In this document: one piece after another, positions 17,044 through 25,051 of the stretch
Layout of the letters: each line of letters begins with the position of its first letter
How positions within the stretch are numbered: the first letter of the stretch is position 1
The notes under the pieces: model-generated
The model's database searches: none
Told to the model about the DNA's origin: nothing
What the model saw: only the letters and a program-made list of their open reading frames with translations
From: an uncultured Phascolarctobacterium sp.
Lineage (GTDB): Bacteria; Bacillota; Negativicutes; Acidaminococcales; Acidaminococcaceae
Reading direction: 5' to 3'
DNA: 64,000 bases
NCBI GenBank assembly: GCA_947629685.1
Contig: CANREP010000004.1
Span: forward strand, 31,896 to 95,895
Made by a program: the position numbers and the translations under genes

Positions 17044-17084
17044 AACTCTGCTTTTCGGGATATACTGAAGAGCAGAGTTTTTTG
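17044..17084 (+). terminator. terminator after fhs-folD-vanZ
   Basis: AACTCTGCT and AGCAGAGTT form a stem followed by TTTTTTG. Confidence 0.8.
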
Positions 17085-17139
17085 TTACAAAACTTATAAA
17101 ATTATAGTTGGCTGCAAAAAATATAAATTTGACCGTGCG

Positions 17140-17175
17140 TGCAGCGTTGACCGTCGCTGCATTGAATGTTATACT
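17140..17175 (+). promoter_or_regulatory. ECF transporter promoter with palindromic operator over the -35
   Basis: TTGACC (17147) and TATACT (17170) are spaced by 17 bp. The -35 sits in the 8-bp centre of a perfect inverted repeat, TGCAGCG (17140-17146) and CGCTGCA (17155-17161). TTGACCGT also recurs 18 bp upstream (17129-17136). The layout suggests a repressor site; the regulator is unknown. Confidence 0.65.
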
Positions 17176-17215
17176 CGAAAATAGTATCTGAGAATATTAT
17201 TGTGAGGCGTTGCAA

Positions 17216-17788
17216 ATGGATGAAAAGAAAAAAGATCTTCCTCAGCTGATAGAGATAGAACCGCTGCAGGACGGCTACCGTTGGGTAGCTATTACGGCCA
17301 TGCTTTTGGCCATCGGCATCATCCTGCATACCGTCAGCCCTAATGTGGGCGGCGTTACTCCTAACTGGACGATTGCCATGTACTCCATCGTTATCAATCT
17401 GACGAATCCAAAACTGTCCCAGGCGCTGGGCATCGGCTTCATTGCCGGCCTTACGCTGGTGCCCTCTTCTAAGTCGGCGTTTCCGCTGGGTAATCTGGCC
17501 AGCGAGATTGCCGGTGCTACCGTCTGCTGCATCATGGTTAAGGCTATGCTGGCAGCAGGTTTTGGCAGCTGGCGCCTGCGTCCGTTTATCACTGGTTTTG
17601 TGGCGACCATGGTCAGCGGCGGTCTGTTTACTTTTATTTTGAAAATCGTCCTGGGTCTGCCGTTAACAGTGTGGGTTTACGCCATGCTGCCGGTAGTAGC
17701 CGTAGTAGGCGTGCTGAATGCGCTGATAACCTTTCTGTTATATGCGCCTGTGCGCAAGCTGTTTTTTGTACAGGAGGATGAACGATGA
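17216..17788 (+). CDS. ECF transporter substrate-binding (S) component, TrpP-like
   Basis: A 190-residue protein with about five or six membrane helices. The segment LLAIGIILHTVSP followed by GGVTPNWTIAMY resembles the tryptophan-transport protein TrpP of Bacillus, suggesting tryptophan or a related indole as substrate (moderate confidence). It is followed by two ATPases and a T component in one overlapping operon, a complete dedicated ECF transporter. ATG at 17216 lies 8 bp after GAGG; the TTG in the ORF track is too close. A conventional promoter lies about 40 bp upstream. Confidence 0.75.
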   Translation: MDEKKKDLPQLIEIEPLQDGYRWVAITAMLLAIGIILHTVSPNVGGVTPNWTIAMYSIVINLTNPKLSQALGIGFIAGLTLVPSSKSAFPLGNLASEIAGATVCCIMVKAMLAAGFGSWRLRPFITGFVATMVSGGLFTFILKIVLGLPLTVWVYAMLPVVAVVGVLNALITFLLYAPVRKLFFVQEDER

Positions 17789-18648
17789 TGGAAAGCGCTA
17801 TCCAGCTGCAGGATTTTTATTTTGCTTATAAAAAATCGGATATCGTCCTGCACGATATCAATATCAATGTGCGTAAGGGGAGCTTTACTGTGCTGGCAGG
17901 CCCCAGCGGCGCCGGTAAGACTACTTTGTGCAAGGCTATGACCGGGATTGTCCCCTATTATATGGGCGGACGCTACAGCGGCGATGTCAAGGTGTTGGGA
18001 GAATCTACCAGGGGACGGCGCGTGTCCGATATCGCAATGCGCGTGGGCTTTATCATGGAAGACTATGAAAGCCAGCTGGTGTCGCTTACTGCCGGAGAAG
18101 AAATTGCTTTCAGTCTGCTGAACCACGGTTTTTCTGCCAAGGAAGTGGCAGAGCGTACCAGGAAGGCTTTGGAAGATGTCGGACTGCCGGGAAGAGAAAG
18201 CTACCAGTTAGACGAATTGAGCGGCGGGCAGCGGCAGCGTCTGCTGCTGGCGGCTACGCTGGCCGTGCATCCTGAAATCATCGTGCTGGATGAGCCTGTT
18301 TCTGCCATGGACCCGGATGGGGCGATTTCATTGTACAAGTTGGTATATGATATCCATAAAGCTTATGGGACGACTATCGTAGCGGTAGAACACCGCACTG
18401 ACTATCTGCTGCCCTATGTTACCGACCTGATTGCTTTGAAAGAAGGACGGGTAATCGCCAGCGACAGCTTTGAAGCGGCAGCGCCGAAAATGTATGCCGA
18501 TCCTGAGCTGCGCTGCCTGCTGCCGTCGCTGTGGCAGGTAAAACTTGGCCTGGAAGAAAGATTCGGCGTCGATTTGGGCGACTGGCGCAGCGAACAGGAC
18601 GCGCTGGCTGATTTGAAAACGTATAAATTTGAGAGGAGGGCTGACTGA
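17785..18648 (+). CDS. ECF transporter ATPase (EcfA-type)
   Basis: A 287-residue ABC ATPase energising the adjacent S and T components. It has Walker A LAGPSGAGKTTL, the Q-loop region, the standard signature LSGGQRQRLLL and Walker B IIVLDEPVSAMDP. It overlaps the S-component stop by 4 bp (ATGA) and the next ATPase by 1 bp (TGATG). This partner carries the canonical signature motif; its neighbour does not. Confidence 0.92.
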   Translation: MMESAIQLQDFYFAYKKSDIVLHDININVRKGSFTVLAGPSGAGKTTLCKAMTGIVPYYMGGRYSGDVKVLGESTRGRRVSDIAMRVGFIMEDYESQLVSLTAGEEIAFSLLNHGFSAKEVAERTRKALEDVGLPGRESYQLDELSGGQRQRLLLAATLAVHPEIIVLDEPVSAMDPDGAISLYKLVYDIHKAYGTTIVAVEHRTDYLLPYVTDLIALKEGRVIASDSFEAAAPKMYADPELRCLLPSLWQVKLGLEERFGVDLGDWRSEQDALADLKTYKFERRAD

Positions 18649-19457
18649 TGCTGGAAGCTAAAGAAGTAAATTTTGCCTATCTGCGCGGGCAGCCTGTAAT
18701 CAACGATATAGGGATCCGTATCGAGGACGGTGAGTTTGTCGCACTGCTGGGGCATAACGGCAGCGGCAAGACTACGCTGAGCCGCCTTTTTATGGCGCTT
18801 TGCCATCCGCGCAGCGGCCAGATTTTGATTGACGGGGAGGATATCGTCAAAAAAGAGCCTGCTGATTTAGCAGATAAAATAGGTTATGTATTCCAGAACC
18901 CTGATTTGCAGATTCTGGAAGATACTGTGTATGACGAAGTAGCCTATGGGCCGCGGGCCAAGAAACTGACGGAAGAAACCATTAACAGACAAGTATTGGA
19001 GGCTCTGGAAGCTATGGGTCTGACCGAGTTGCGGGAGGAATATCCGCGTCTGCTTTCTTTTGGGCAGAAACGCAGGTTAGGTGTTGCCGCAGCCCTGGCA
19101 CTGAATCCGCGGACGCTGATTTTGGATGAAATAACTAACGGACAGGATGCCATTGAAAAAGTGCGGATGATGGAATATCTGCAGGCAATCAACGTCAAAC
19201 GCGGCATGACCATCGTGCTTATTTCCCACGATATGGAAATCGTGCGCCGATATGCCAAGAGGGTGCTGGTACTGCACCGCGGTAATCTGGTATTTGACGG
19301 TACGCCTAAAGAGCTTTTTAACGGTTCTTATCCCGTAGAGCGTTGGGGACTGCACAGACCGGTAGTTGCCTCGCTGGCCGCGTCGCTGGGTATCGATGCG
19401 GCCCAGCCGGAAGAATTTTGTGATGCAGTATGTATCAAAGAAGGTGAGCACCAATGA
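18648..19457 (+). CDS. ECF transporter ATPase (second, with degenerate signature)
   Basis: A 269-residue ABC ATPase, the heterodimer partner of the preceding one. Walker A is LLGHNGSGKTTL. The signature reads LLSFGQKRRLG, with Phe replacing the first Gly of LSGGQ. The Walker B/D-loop region reads LILDEITNGQDAIE, not DEPTxGLDP. The catalytic Glu is kept. This asymmetry suggests that only one of the two composite ATP sites is fully competent. It overlaps the T component by 4 bp. Confidence 0.9.
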   Translation: MLEAKEVNFAYLRGQPVINDIGIRIEDGEFVALLGHNGSGKTTLSRLFMALCHPRSGQILIDGEDIVKKEPADLADKIGYVFQNPDLQILEDTVYDEVAYGPRAKKLTEETINRQVLEALEAMGLTELREEYPRLLSFGQKRRLGVAAALALNPRTLILDEITNGQDAIEKVRMMEYLQAINVKRGMTIVLISHDMEIVRRYAKRVLVLHRGNLVFDGTPKELFNGSYPVERWGLHRPVVASLAASLGIDAAQPEEFCDAVCIKEGEHQ

Positions 19458-20122
19458 AACTTACGGCTTTCACACAGATCATAGTGACGATTGCAGTAAC
19501 TGCCTGGGTATTCATCCTGCCGGTAGAAGCGGTGGCTACCATCCTGGTTATCGAGCTGGCGCTGCTTTTGTATATCAAACATGACAGGATGACGATGGCT
19601 GCTATTGGCGGCCTGGCTGTGTTTACCGGCACCATGGTGCTGCTGCAGCTGCTGTTCGGTACGCCGTTGGAACAGTCGTTGATTGGCGGCCTGCGTATGC
19701 TGGTGATGACTATGGCCTTTTTGTGTATGTTGGCTGCGACCAGGATCCAGGACATCGCCAAAGCGTTGGTAGATAGATTCCGCCTTCCCTGTGAATACGC
19801 TTTCATGCTTACCACGGCGCTGCGTTTCGTGCCTAATTTCCTGACAGACAGCGCGATCACGCTGGATGCTCAGAGCTGCCGCGGATACTCCAACCGGGGC
19901 AATATAGTCAAACGTTTTCTGGCCTATCTGGTAGTCATCAGGCCGCTGGTCATGCGTGCCGTTGCCAAGTCGGAGACTTTGGCGCTCAGTATGGAGCTGA
20001 AGGGATTCGGCGGCAATACGTATAAAAACATGCCATCAGAGCCGCTCGGCTTTGCCGATTACCTGGTGCTGCTTCTGGTAGTTGTCTTAAGTACCTACCC
20101 TTTCTGGATTGAATACATATAA
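19454..20122 (+). CDS. ECF transporter transmembrane (T) component
   Basis: A 222-residue integral membrane protein, EcfT family. The N-terminal helices are followed by the cytoplasmic coupling region with two short motifs that contact the ATPases: one near AQSCRGYS and one near SMELKGFGG, where Lys replaces the usual Arg. Last gene of the operon, followed by a strong terminator. With the S component and two ATPases upstream it forms a self-contained transporter. Confidence 0.88.
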   Translation: MKLTAFTQIIVTIAVTAWVFILPVEAVATILVIELALLLYIKHDRMTMAAIGGLAVFTGTMVLLQLLFGTPLEQSLIGGLRMLVMTMAFLCMLAATRIQDIAKALVDRFRLPCEYAFMLTTALRFVPNFLTDSAITLDAQSCRGYSNRGNIVKRFLAYLVVIRPLVMRAVAKSETLALSMELKGFGGNTYKNMPSEPLGFADYLVLLLVVVLSTYPFWIEYI

Positions 20123-20128
20123 AAAATT

Positions 20129-20164
20129 AAGGCTTCTGCAAATTTAATTGCAGAAGCCTTTTTG
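20129..20164 (+). terminator. terminator of the ECF operon
   Basis: AAGGCTTCTGCA and TGCAGAAGCCTT form a 12-bp stem followed by TTTTTG. Confidence 0.9.
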
Positions 20165-20188
20165 CTTAAGAGGGGGAAGCATTTATCA

Positions 20189-20731
20189 TTATTTAGCGGT
20201 TGCGGCGCTGTCAGCAGGAGCATTGAACGGGCAGTCGGCCGGCGGAGCCATGCGGAAATGTCTGCCGTGATGCCTGAAGCCGGGGCCATAGGCGCGCAGC
20301 GCCTGACGTTGTTCCGGGGTCATCTGTTCAAGACGTTCACGCATAGCCTGACGCTGTTGGTTACGGTCCTGGATGAATTGCTCTACCTGCTGACGTTGTT
20401 CGTCAGTAAGTTTGCTGAGACATTCTTCTCTGTATTTAGCGCGTTCAGCCTGCCATTGTTCCCGAGCCTGCTGACGCTGCTCCGGGGTCATCTTGGCCCA
20501 TTCGGCACGTTTTTCCTGCCATTGCTGCATTTGTTCTTCGGTAGGACGGAAATCTCTATGGTGTCTGTAGCCATAGTCGCCGTCAGCACGGCAGTGCAGC
20601 ATTGCTGCCGGGCAGCCGTTGCCGTTGGCAGGCTGGGTCTGTACCGCATCAGCGGCGAAAACAGCGCCTGCGCAGAGAGAGGTTAATACAGCGGCGGTTA
20701 ATAAGGTTTTTTTGAAGTTTACTTTCAACAT
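20189..20731 (-). CDS. periplasmic Spy/CpxP/ZraP-like protein, His-rich
   Basis: A 180-residue exported protein with a signal peptide ending at VFAAD. The mature part is predicted helical, rich in Gln, Glu and Arg, with repeated MTPEQRQQ-type motifs (LTxxQ/DUF3106-like), and flanked by His clusters GYRHHRDF and FRHHGRHF. Spy and CpxP are periplasmic chaperones and ZraP is a zinc-binding relative; the His clusters favour a metal-binding version. It is divergent from a response regulator/kinase pair, as cpxP is from cpxRA. ATG at 20731 is chosen because AAGGAG overlaps the GTG used by the ORF track. Confidence 0.75.
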   Translation of the reverse strand: MLKVNFKKTLLTAAVLTSLCAGAVFAADAVQTQPANGNGCPAAMLHCRADGDYGYRHHRDFRPTEEQMQQWQEKRAEWAKMTPEQRQQAREQWQAERAKYREECLSKLTDEQRQQVEQFIQDRNQQRQAMRERLEQMTPEQRQALRAYGPGFRHHGRHFRMAPPADCPFNAPADSAATAK

Positions 20732-20921
20732 ATTTATCACTCCTTGATTTTTGTAGGTTTCTTTTGTTTGATTTTATTGTAGCGGGGATTTATGACAAAA
20801 TAATGTTTTTTTGCTGGTTTACTGAAAAATTTTTTTGCTGCTGCTGACAAGTTTCTGCCATATTTTCCTATTATAATTTATAATATTGATAGAAAGAAAT
20901 TCAGTAGCCGGAGGTACTGAT

Positions 20922-21620
20922 ATGAATAAGATTTTGATTGCTGACGATAATAAGCAGATTACATCCATCCTGGCAGGTTATGCTAAAAAAGAAGGGCTGG
21001 AGCCTGTCATCGCTTTGGACGGGAAAGAGGCGCTGGATGCTTTTGCCAGGTACGGCGACGAGATTGTCATGATCCTGCTGGATGTGATGATGCCGGAGAT
21101 AGATGGCTTTGAAGTCTGCCGCCGTCTGCGCAAGGAGTCCATGGTGCCTATCATTATGGTTACGGCCCGCGGTGAAGATTACGACAAGATCATGGGACTC
21201 GATATCGGCGCTGACGATTATATCCTTAAACCGTTTTCCGCTAACGAGGTCATGGCCAGGGTACGCGCCGTACTGCGCCGGATACAGGTGCAGGAACAGC
21301 AGAAACAGAATGTTTATCAGGCTGGCAGCCTGTTTATTGACCTGGACCGGTACATGGTAAAGATCAACGATGAAGAAGTGCCGTTGACTAAGAAAGAAAT
21401 CGAACTGCTGTGGACGCTGGCGAAAAATAAGACCAAGGTATTCAGCCGTGAAAACCTGCTGGACAGTATCTGGGGTTATGATTATTATGGCGACAGCCGG
21501 ACGGTTGATTCTCATATCAAACGGCTGCGGGCCAAGCTGGATAAATACGAGCATATCGGCTGGGAAATTAAGACTATCTGGGGCGTAGGCTACAGATTTG
21601 AGGAGAAACAGGATGAATAA
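20922..21620 (+). CDS. OmpR/PhoB-family response regulator
   Basis: A 232-residue regulator. The receiver domain has the acidic pair near LIADDN, the phospho-acceptor Asp in MILLDVMMPEIDG, Thr in MVTARG and Lys in LKPFSANE. The C-terminal winged helix contains RTVDSHIKRLRAKL. ATG at 20922 follows GGAGG by 7 bp; the TTG of the ORF track is out of place. The stop overlaps the kinase start by 8 bp. It is divergent from the Spy/ZraP-like gene, its probable target. Confidence 0.95.
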   Translation: MNKILIADDNKQITSILAGYAKKEGLEPVIALDGKEALDAFARYGDEIVMILLDVMMPEIDGFEVCRRLRKESMVPIIMVTARGEDYDKIMGLDIGADDYILKPFSANEVMARVRAVLRRIQVQEQQKQNVYQAGSLFIDLDRYMVKINDEEVPLTKKEIELLWTLAKNKTKVFSRENLLDSIWGYDYYGDSRTVDSHIKRLRAKLDKYEHIGWEIKTIWGVGYRFEEKQDE

Positions 21621-23121
21621 CCGTATTGCCTGGAAGCTGACGGCATATTTTGCCGTGGTGCTGGTATTTTTTGCTTTGGCAGTAGGTGTGGCGTTTACCC
21701 ATCTTTTTAAACAGCATACGATAGATATAAAAAAGAAAGAGATGCAGGTGCGGGCGGTCAGGATTGCGGAAGTTATCAGCGATAACATGAGCTTCCTGCA
21801 GGAACGGTACGGCAACAGCATTTCCAACAGCAGATTCATCCAGTATCTGGATAATGTGACGATGGAAGATGTCTGGGTAGTAGATGCGCAGCGCAATCTG
21901 AATATGCCGGCTGCCGCCAGCCACCATATGCAGGGCGGACAGCAGGCTCAGGGAAGACGGCATCACCGTATGCAGCTGGAAAATAATCCCCGCGCTGCCT
22001 ACGATGCTTTATCCGTGGCTGCCAAGAGCCATATCGACGAAGTTTTTCAGGGCAAACCATTTACTCTGGAAGAGTTCAATCCCGTTCTGGAAGATATCGT
22101 CGTTACCGTAGGCGTGCCTGTCTATGACCAGGACGGACAGATCAGGGCGGCGGTGCTGCTTAATTCGTCGGTACAGGGGATGCAGGAGGCTGCCTGGGAA
22201 GGGATCAGACTGCTGTTAATCAGCGGTATTTTGGCTATGCTTTTGGTGATTGCGCTCAGCATCATTTTTTCCTGGCATTTTACCAGGCCGCTGAATATTA
22301 TGAAAGATATTGCCGGCCGGCTGGCTGACAGGGATTATCAAGCAAGATGTAATATCGTACGTGATGATGAGATTGGCGCTTTGGCCAGGACGATTGACGA
22401 ACTTTCCGGCCGGCTGCAGGCTGCTGATGAAGAAAGCCAGAAGCTGGAAAAACTACGGCGAGAATTTATTGCCAATATCTCCCATGAGCTGAGGACGCCG
22501 GTAACGGTAATCCGCGGCAGTTTGGAAGCGTTGCAGGACGGCGTGGTGACTGATGCGGAAGAAGTTAAATACTATTATGAACAAATGCATCGGGAAAGCA
22601 TCTTCCTGCAGCGTCTGATCAATGACCTGCTGGATTTATCGCGGCTGCAGAATGTTGACTTTCCTATCGAGAAAGAACTGCTGAATCTTTGCGATGTTAT
22701 CCAGGACGTGCTGCGCAGCGGCAGACAGCTGGGTGCGGAGAAAAAACTGCAAGTCACGGCTGTTGTGGACACGGATGTTTACGTAGTTAACGGTGATTAC
22801 GGCAGACTGCGGCAGATGCTGATGATCTTTGTGCAGAACAGCATCAAGTTTTCTGCCGAGGGTGGCAGTGTCGAGATAGAGCTTGAGAAAAACAAGCTGA
22901 CTGTTACCGACCATGGCTGCGGCATCAGACAGGAAGATCTGGCCCATGCCTTCGACCGTTTTTATAAAGCACGTAATGAGCATAATAAATCGGGCAGCGG
23001 TCTGGGTCTTGCCATTGCCAAGCAGATAGCTTTGCGGCATAATATGCAGCTGTCGCTGGAAAGTGAAGAACATGTATATACACGAGTGACAGTAACATTG
23101 CCGCCTAAAGAGGAAGTATGA
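21613..23121 (+). CDS. sensor histidine kinase with His-rich extracytoplasmic loop
   Basis: A 502-residue membrane kinase with TM1 (about 8-30), an extracytoplasmic sensor (about 31-195), TM2 (about 197-220), a HAMP domain, HisKA with phospho-His in NISHELRTPVTV, and HATPase_c with DHGCGI and GSGLGLAIAK. The sensor contains SHHMQGGQQAQGRRHHRMQ, a His/Gln-rich stretch that could bind a transition metal or interact with the His-rich periplasmic protein encoded divergently. The start at 21613 overlaps the end of the regulator gene, so the two are translationally coupled. Confidence 0.93.
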   Translation: MNNRIAWKLTAYFAVVLVFFALAVGVAFTHLFKQHTIDIKKKEMQVRAVRIAEVISDNMSFLQERYGNSISNSRFIQYLDNVTMEDVWVVDAQRNLNMPAAASHHMQGGQQAQGRRHHRMQLENNPRAAYDALSVAAKSHIDEVFQGKPFTLEEFNPVLEDIVVTVGVPVYDQDGQIRAAVLLNSSVQGMQEAAWEGIRLLLISGILAMLLVIALSIIFSWHFTRPLNIMKDIAGRLADRDYQARCNIVRDDEIGALARTIDELSGRLQAADEESQKLEKLRREFIANISHELRTPVTVIRGSLEALQDGVVTDAEEVKYYYEQMHRESIFLQRLINDLLDLSRLQNVDFPIEKELLNLCDVIQDVLRSGRQLGAEKKLQVTAVVDTDVYVVNGDYGRLRQMLMIFVQNSIKFSAEGGSVEIELEKNKLTVTDHGCGIRQEDLAHAFDRFYKARNEHNKSGSGLGLAIAKQIALRHNMQLSLESEEHVYTRVTVTLPPKEEV

Positions 23122-23136
23122 CATGGGGAGGAAAAG

Positions 23137-23889
23137 ATGAATAAATATGGTTGCGAGGGACTCAGCGTCGTCATCAGCGGCGGCACTTCCGGGATCGGGC
23201 TGGCTGCCGCTGAAAAAATGCTGTTAGACGGAGCAGCTTCTGTATGCCTGTTAGGGCGCAGTAAAGCAAGAGGAGAAACTGCGGTAAAAAGTCTTTGGGA
23301 AAAGACAGGCAGGGAAGCGCTTTATCTGCAATGTGATGTTTCACATCAGGAAGAGTGTGTTAAGGCGTTTCAGCAGCTGGGAGTTAAGCAGGATATTTTG
23401 ATTGCTTCTGCAGGTATCTATACGGAAGAACGCTTAGAACAGATTAGTGAGCAGAGCTTTGAACTTTTGGACACTAATGTTAAGGGGACTGTTTATTTCC
23501 TGCAGGCAGGGCTGCCTTATCTTGAGGCAGGTGGAAGTATTGTGACTGTTGCTTCTGATGCGGGGGTGAGCGGTAATTATGGCTGTCCGCTCTACTGCGC
23601 ATCTAAGGGAGCTGTGGTTGCACTGACCAGGGCGCTGGCGCTTGATCTGGCTCCTGTGGTAAGGGTTAATTGCGTCTGTCCGGCGGATGTTGATACGCCG
23701 CTGCTGCATCGGCAGCTGGAACAGTGCGGAGGCAGTTATGGCATTGAAGATATGAGCTCGGTATATCCGCTGCAGCGTATTGCGCAGGCGGAAGAGATTG
23801 CCCATGTAATCTGTTCGGTGGCATCGCCGCAAAATAGTTTTATGACCGGCAGCATCATCACCGTTGACGGTGGTCTGACAGCTAAATAA
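23137..23889 (+). CDS. short-chain dehydrogenase/reductase (SDR)
   Basis: A classical SDR of 250 residues. The cofactor motif SGGTSGIG is near the N-terminus, an NAG-like SAG is in LIASAGIYTEE, the catalytic motif is YCASKG, and ITVDGG is at the C-terminus. Substrate cannot be deduced. It starts 15 bp after the kinase gene with GGGGAGG before the ATG and so could be read from the same promoter; a terminator follows. Confidence 0.85.
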   Translation: MNKYGCEGLSVVISGGTSGIGLAAAEKMLLDGAASVCLLGRSKARGETAVKSLWEKTGREALYLQCDVSHQEECVKAFQQLGVKQDILIASAGIYTEERLEQISEQSFELLDTNVKGTVYFLQAGLPYLEAGGSIVTVASDAGVSGNYGCPLYCASKGAVVALTRALALDLAPVVRVNCVCPADVDTPLLHRQLEQCGGSYGIEDMSSVYPLQRIAQAEEIAHVICSVASPQNSFMTGSIITVDGGLTAK

Positions 23890-23895
23890 ATAGAA

Positions 23896-23923
23896 AAGCT
23901 CTGCCTTTTGGCAGAGCTTTTTT
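23896..23923 (+). terminator. terminator after SDR gene
   Basis: AAGCTCTGCC-TTTT-GGCAGAGCTT stem-loop followed by a T-run. Confidence 0.9.
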
Positions 23924-23990
23924 CGCCTAAAGCAGTAAAGCGTGCTATAATATAAAGATGGAATATTTATGTATTGTGAGGGGAATTTTT

Positions 23991-24794
23991 ATGAATAAAG
24001 ATTTGCCGATAGGCGTGATAGATTCAGGAGTAGGCGGTTTATCCGTGCTTAAATGCCTGCGTCAGGCGCTGCCTGATGAGCAGTTTATCTATGTGGGGGA
24101 TACGGCTCGTACTCCCTACGGTTCGCGCACGGAAGCCGAAGTGCGTACTTTTGTGGAAGAGATGCTTTGCTGGCTGGATAAACAGCAGATCAAATTGGCG
24201 GTCATTGCCTGCAATACGATTACCGTCCTGGGTATTGATACGCTGCAAAAAGAGCATAAATTTCCGCTGGTGGGTATGTCTAAAGGCGAAGAACTCGTCC
24301 TGCAGGCCAGCAGGAATAAGAAAATCGGCGTTATGGCAACACCTTTTACCGTAAGTACGCGTGCGCATGAGAAGGCAATTTTAGCTAAAGATTCACAGGC
24401 CCAGGTTTATTTGCAGCCATGTCCTGATTTTGTACCGCTCATTGAAAAGGAGATATTATCAGGAGCAGAAGTACAGCAGGCTGTGGCAAAATATGCAGAT
24501 CCTTTAAAAGCAGATGGTGTTGACACGGTTATCCTTTCCTGCACTCACTATCCTTTTATTAAAAACATTATCAGTGATGAGTTTGGAGCGCAGGTTACCG
24601 TGATAGACCCGGCGGAAGCAACTGCAGCACTGACTAAGGATTTATTGGCAAACAATGGCTTGCTGCGTACTTCGCAAGCTGCAGAGAGTATCATCTGCAG
24701 TACGGCGGATATCGGCAGGGTAAGACGCTTGGCTGAATTTATGCTGCCGCAGGGAAATTACCTTTACCGTCAGATTTGCCTTACAGAAAAATAA
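23991..24794 (+). CDS. murI: glutamate racemase
   Basis: Provides D-glutamate for peptidoglycan. The 267-residue protein has both catalytic Cys motifs, ACNTITV and LSCTHYPF, and the N-terminal GVIDSGVGGLSVL. ATG at 23991 follows GTGAGGGGA; the ORF-track Met 33 bp upstream lacks a site. A TATAAT at 23946 with a poor -35 probably drives it as a single gene. Confidence 0.95.
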   Translation: MNKDLPIGVIDSGVGGLSVLKCLRQALPDEQFIYVGDTARTPYGSRTEAEVRTFVEEMLCWLDKQQIKLAVIACNTITVLGIDTLQKEHKFPLVGMSKGEELVLQASRNKKIGVMATPFTVSTRAHEKAILAKDSQAQVYLQPCPDFVPLIEKEILSGAEVQQAVAKYADPLKADGVDTVILSCTHYPFIKNIISDEFGAQVTVIDPAEATAALTKDLLANNGLLRTSQAAESIICSTADIGRVRRLAEFMLPQGNYLYRQICLTEK

Positions 24795-24810
24795 CAAAAG
24801 TTATTTACAT

Positions 24811-24834
24811 TTTTTTTACATAATTGTAAAAAAA
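24811..24834. repeat. A/T-rich perfect inverted repeat after murI
   Basis: TTTTTTTACA-TAAT-TGTAAAAAAA, ten base pairs per arm. It may end the murI transcript or be an operator; the stem is too AT-rich for a strong terminator. Confidence 0.5.
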
Positions 24835-24878
24835 GCAGGAATTTAGGGATTTATGTCTAATACATAAAAAGTATTGAA

Positions 24879-24899
24879 GGAGGTTAGAAGATAACCTCC
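24879..24899 (+). promoter_or_regulatory. leader hairpin containing an SD-like sequence
   Basis: GGAGGTTA-GAAGA-TAACCTCC, an eight-base-pair perfect stem. The GGAGG is not followed by a start codon at useful distance. It lies in the leader of the antiporter cluster; function unknown. Confidence 0.4.
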
Positions 24900-24950
24900 C
24901 TGTCAAATAACTGCATTTGTACATATGGCCGTGGTCGGAGCAAGCAGATG

Positions 24951-24981
24951 CCGGTTTCACAATAACGTATTGTGAAACTGG
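24951..24981 (+). promoter_or_regulatory. strong inverted repeat in the antiporter leader
   Basis: CCGGTTTCACAATA-ACG-TATTGTGAAACTGG gives a 14-bp stem with one G-U and a 3-nt loop, about 70 bp before the mrpE-like gene. There is no proper T-run after it. It could be an operator or an RNA element; I recognise no known family. Confidence 0.5.
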
Positions 24982-25051
24982 TATTCTGTTTGATTTTATG
25001 GTTGCGCCGATTGCGGTTGCAGATAATCTTTTCAGAAGAAAGGTGGTAACC

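Noticed and set aside
20844-20877. Promoter of the response regulator (CTGACA ... TATAAT)
   Set aside because: The spacing is 22 bp, too long for sigma-70; only the TATAAT is convincing.
24925-24975. 16-codon ORF in the antiporter leader
   Set aside because: It has no ribosome binding site and mostly reads through the hairpin; no support as a leader peptide.
24795-25051. Known sodium or c-di-AMP riboswitch before the antiporter cluster
   Set aside because: The hairpins do not match the conserved blocks of the riboswitches I know; left as unknown elements.
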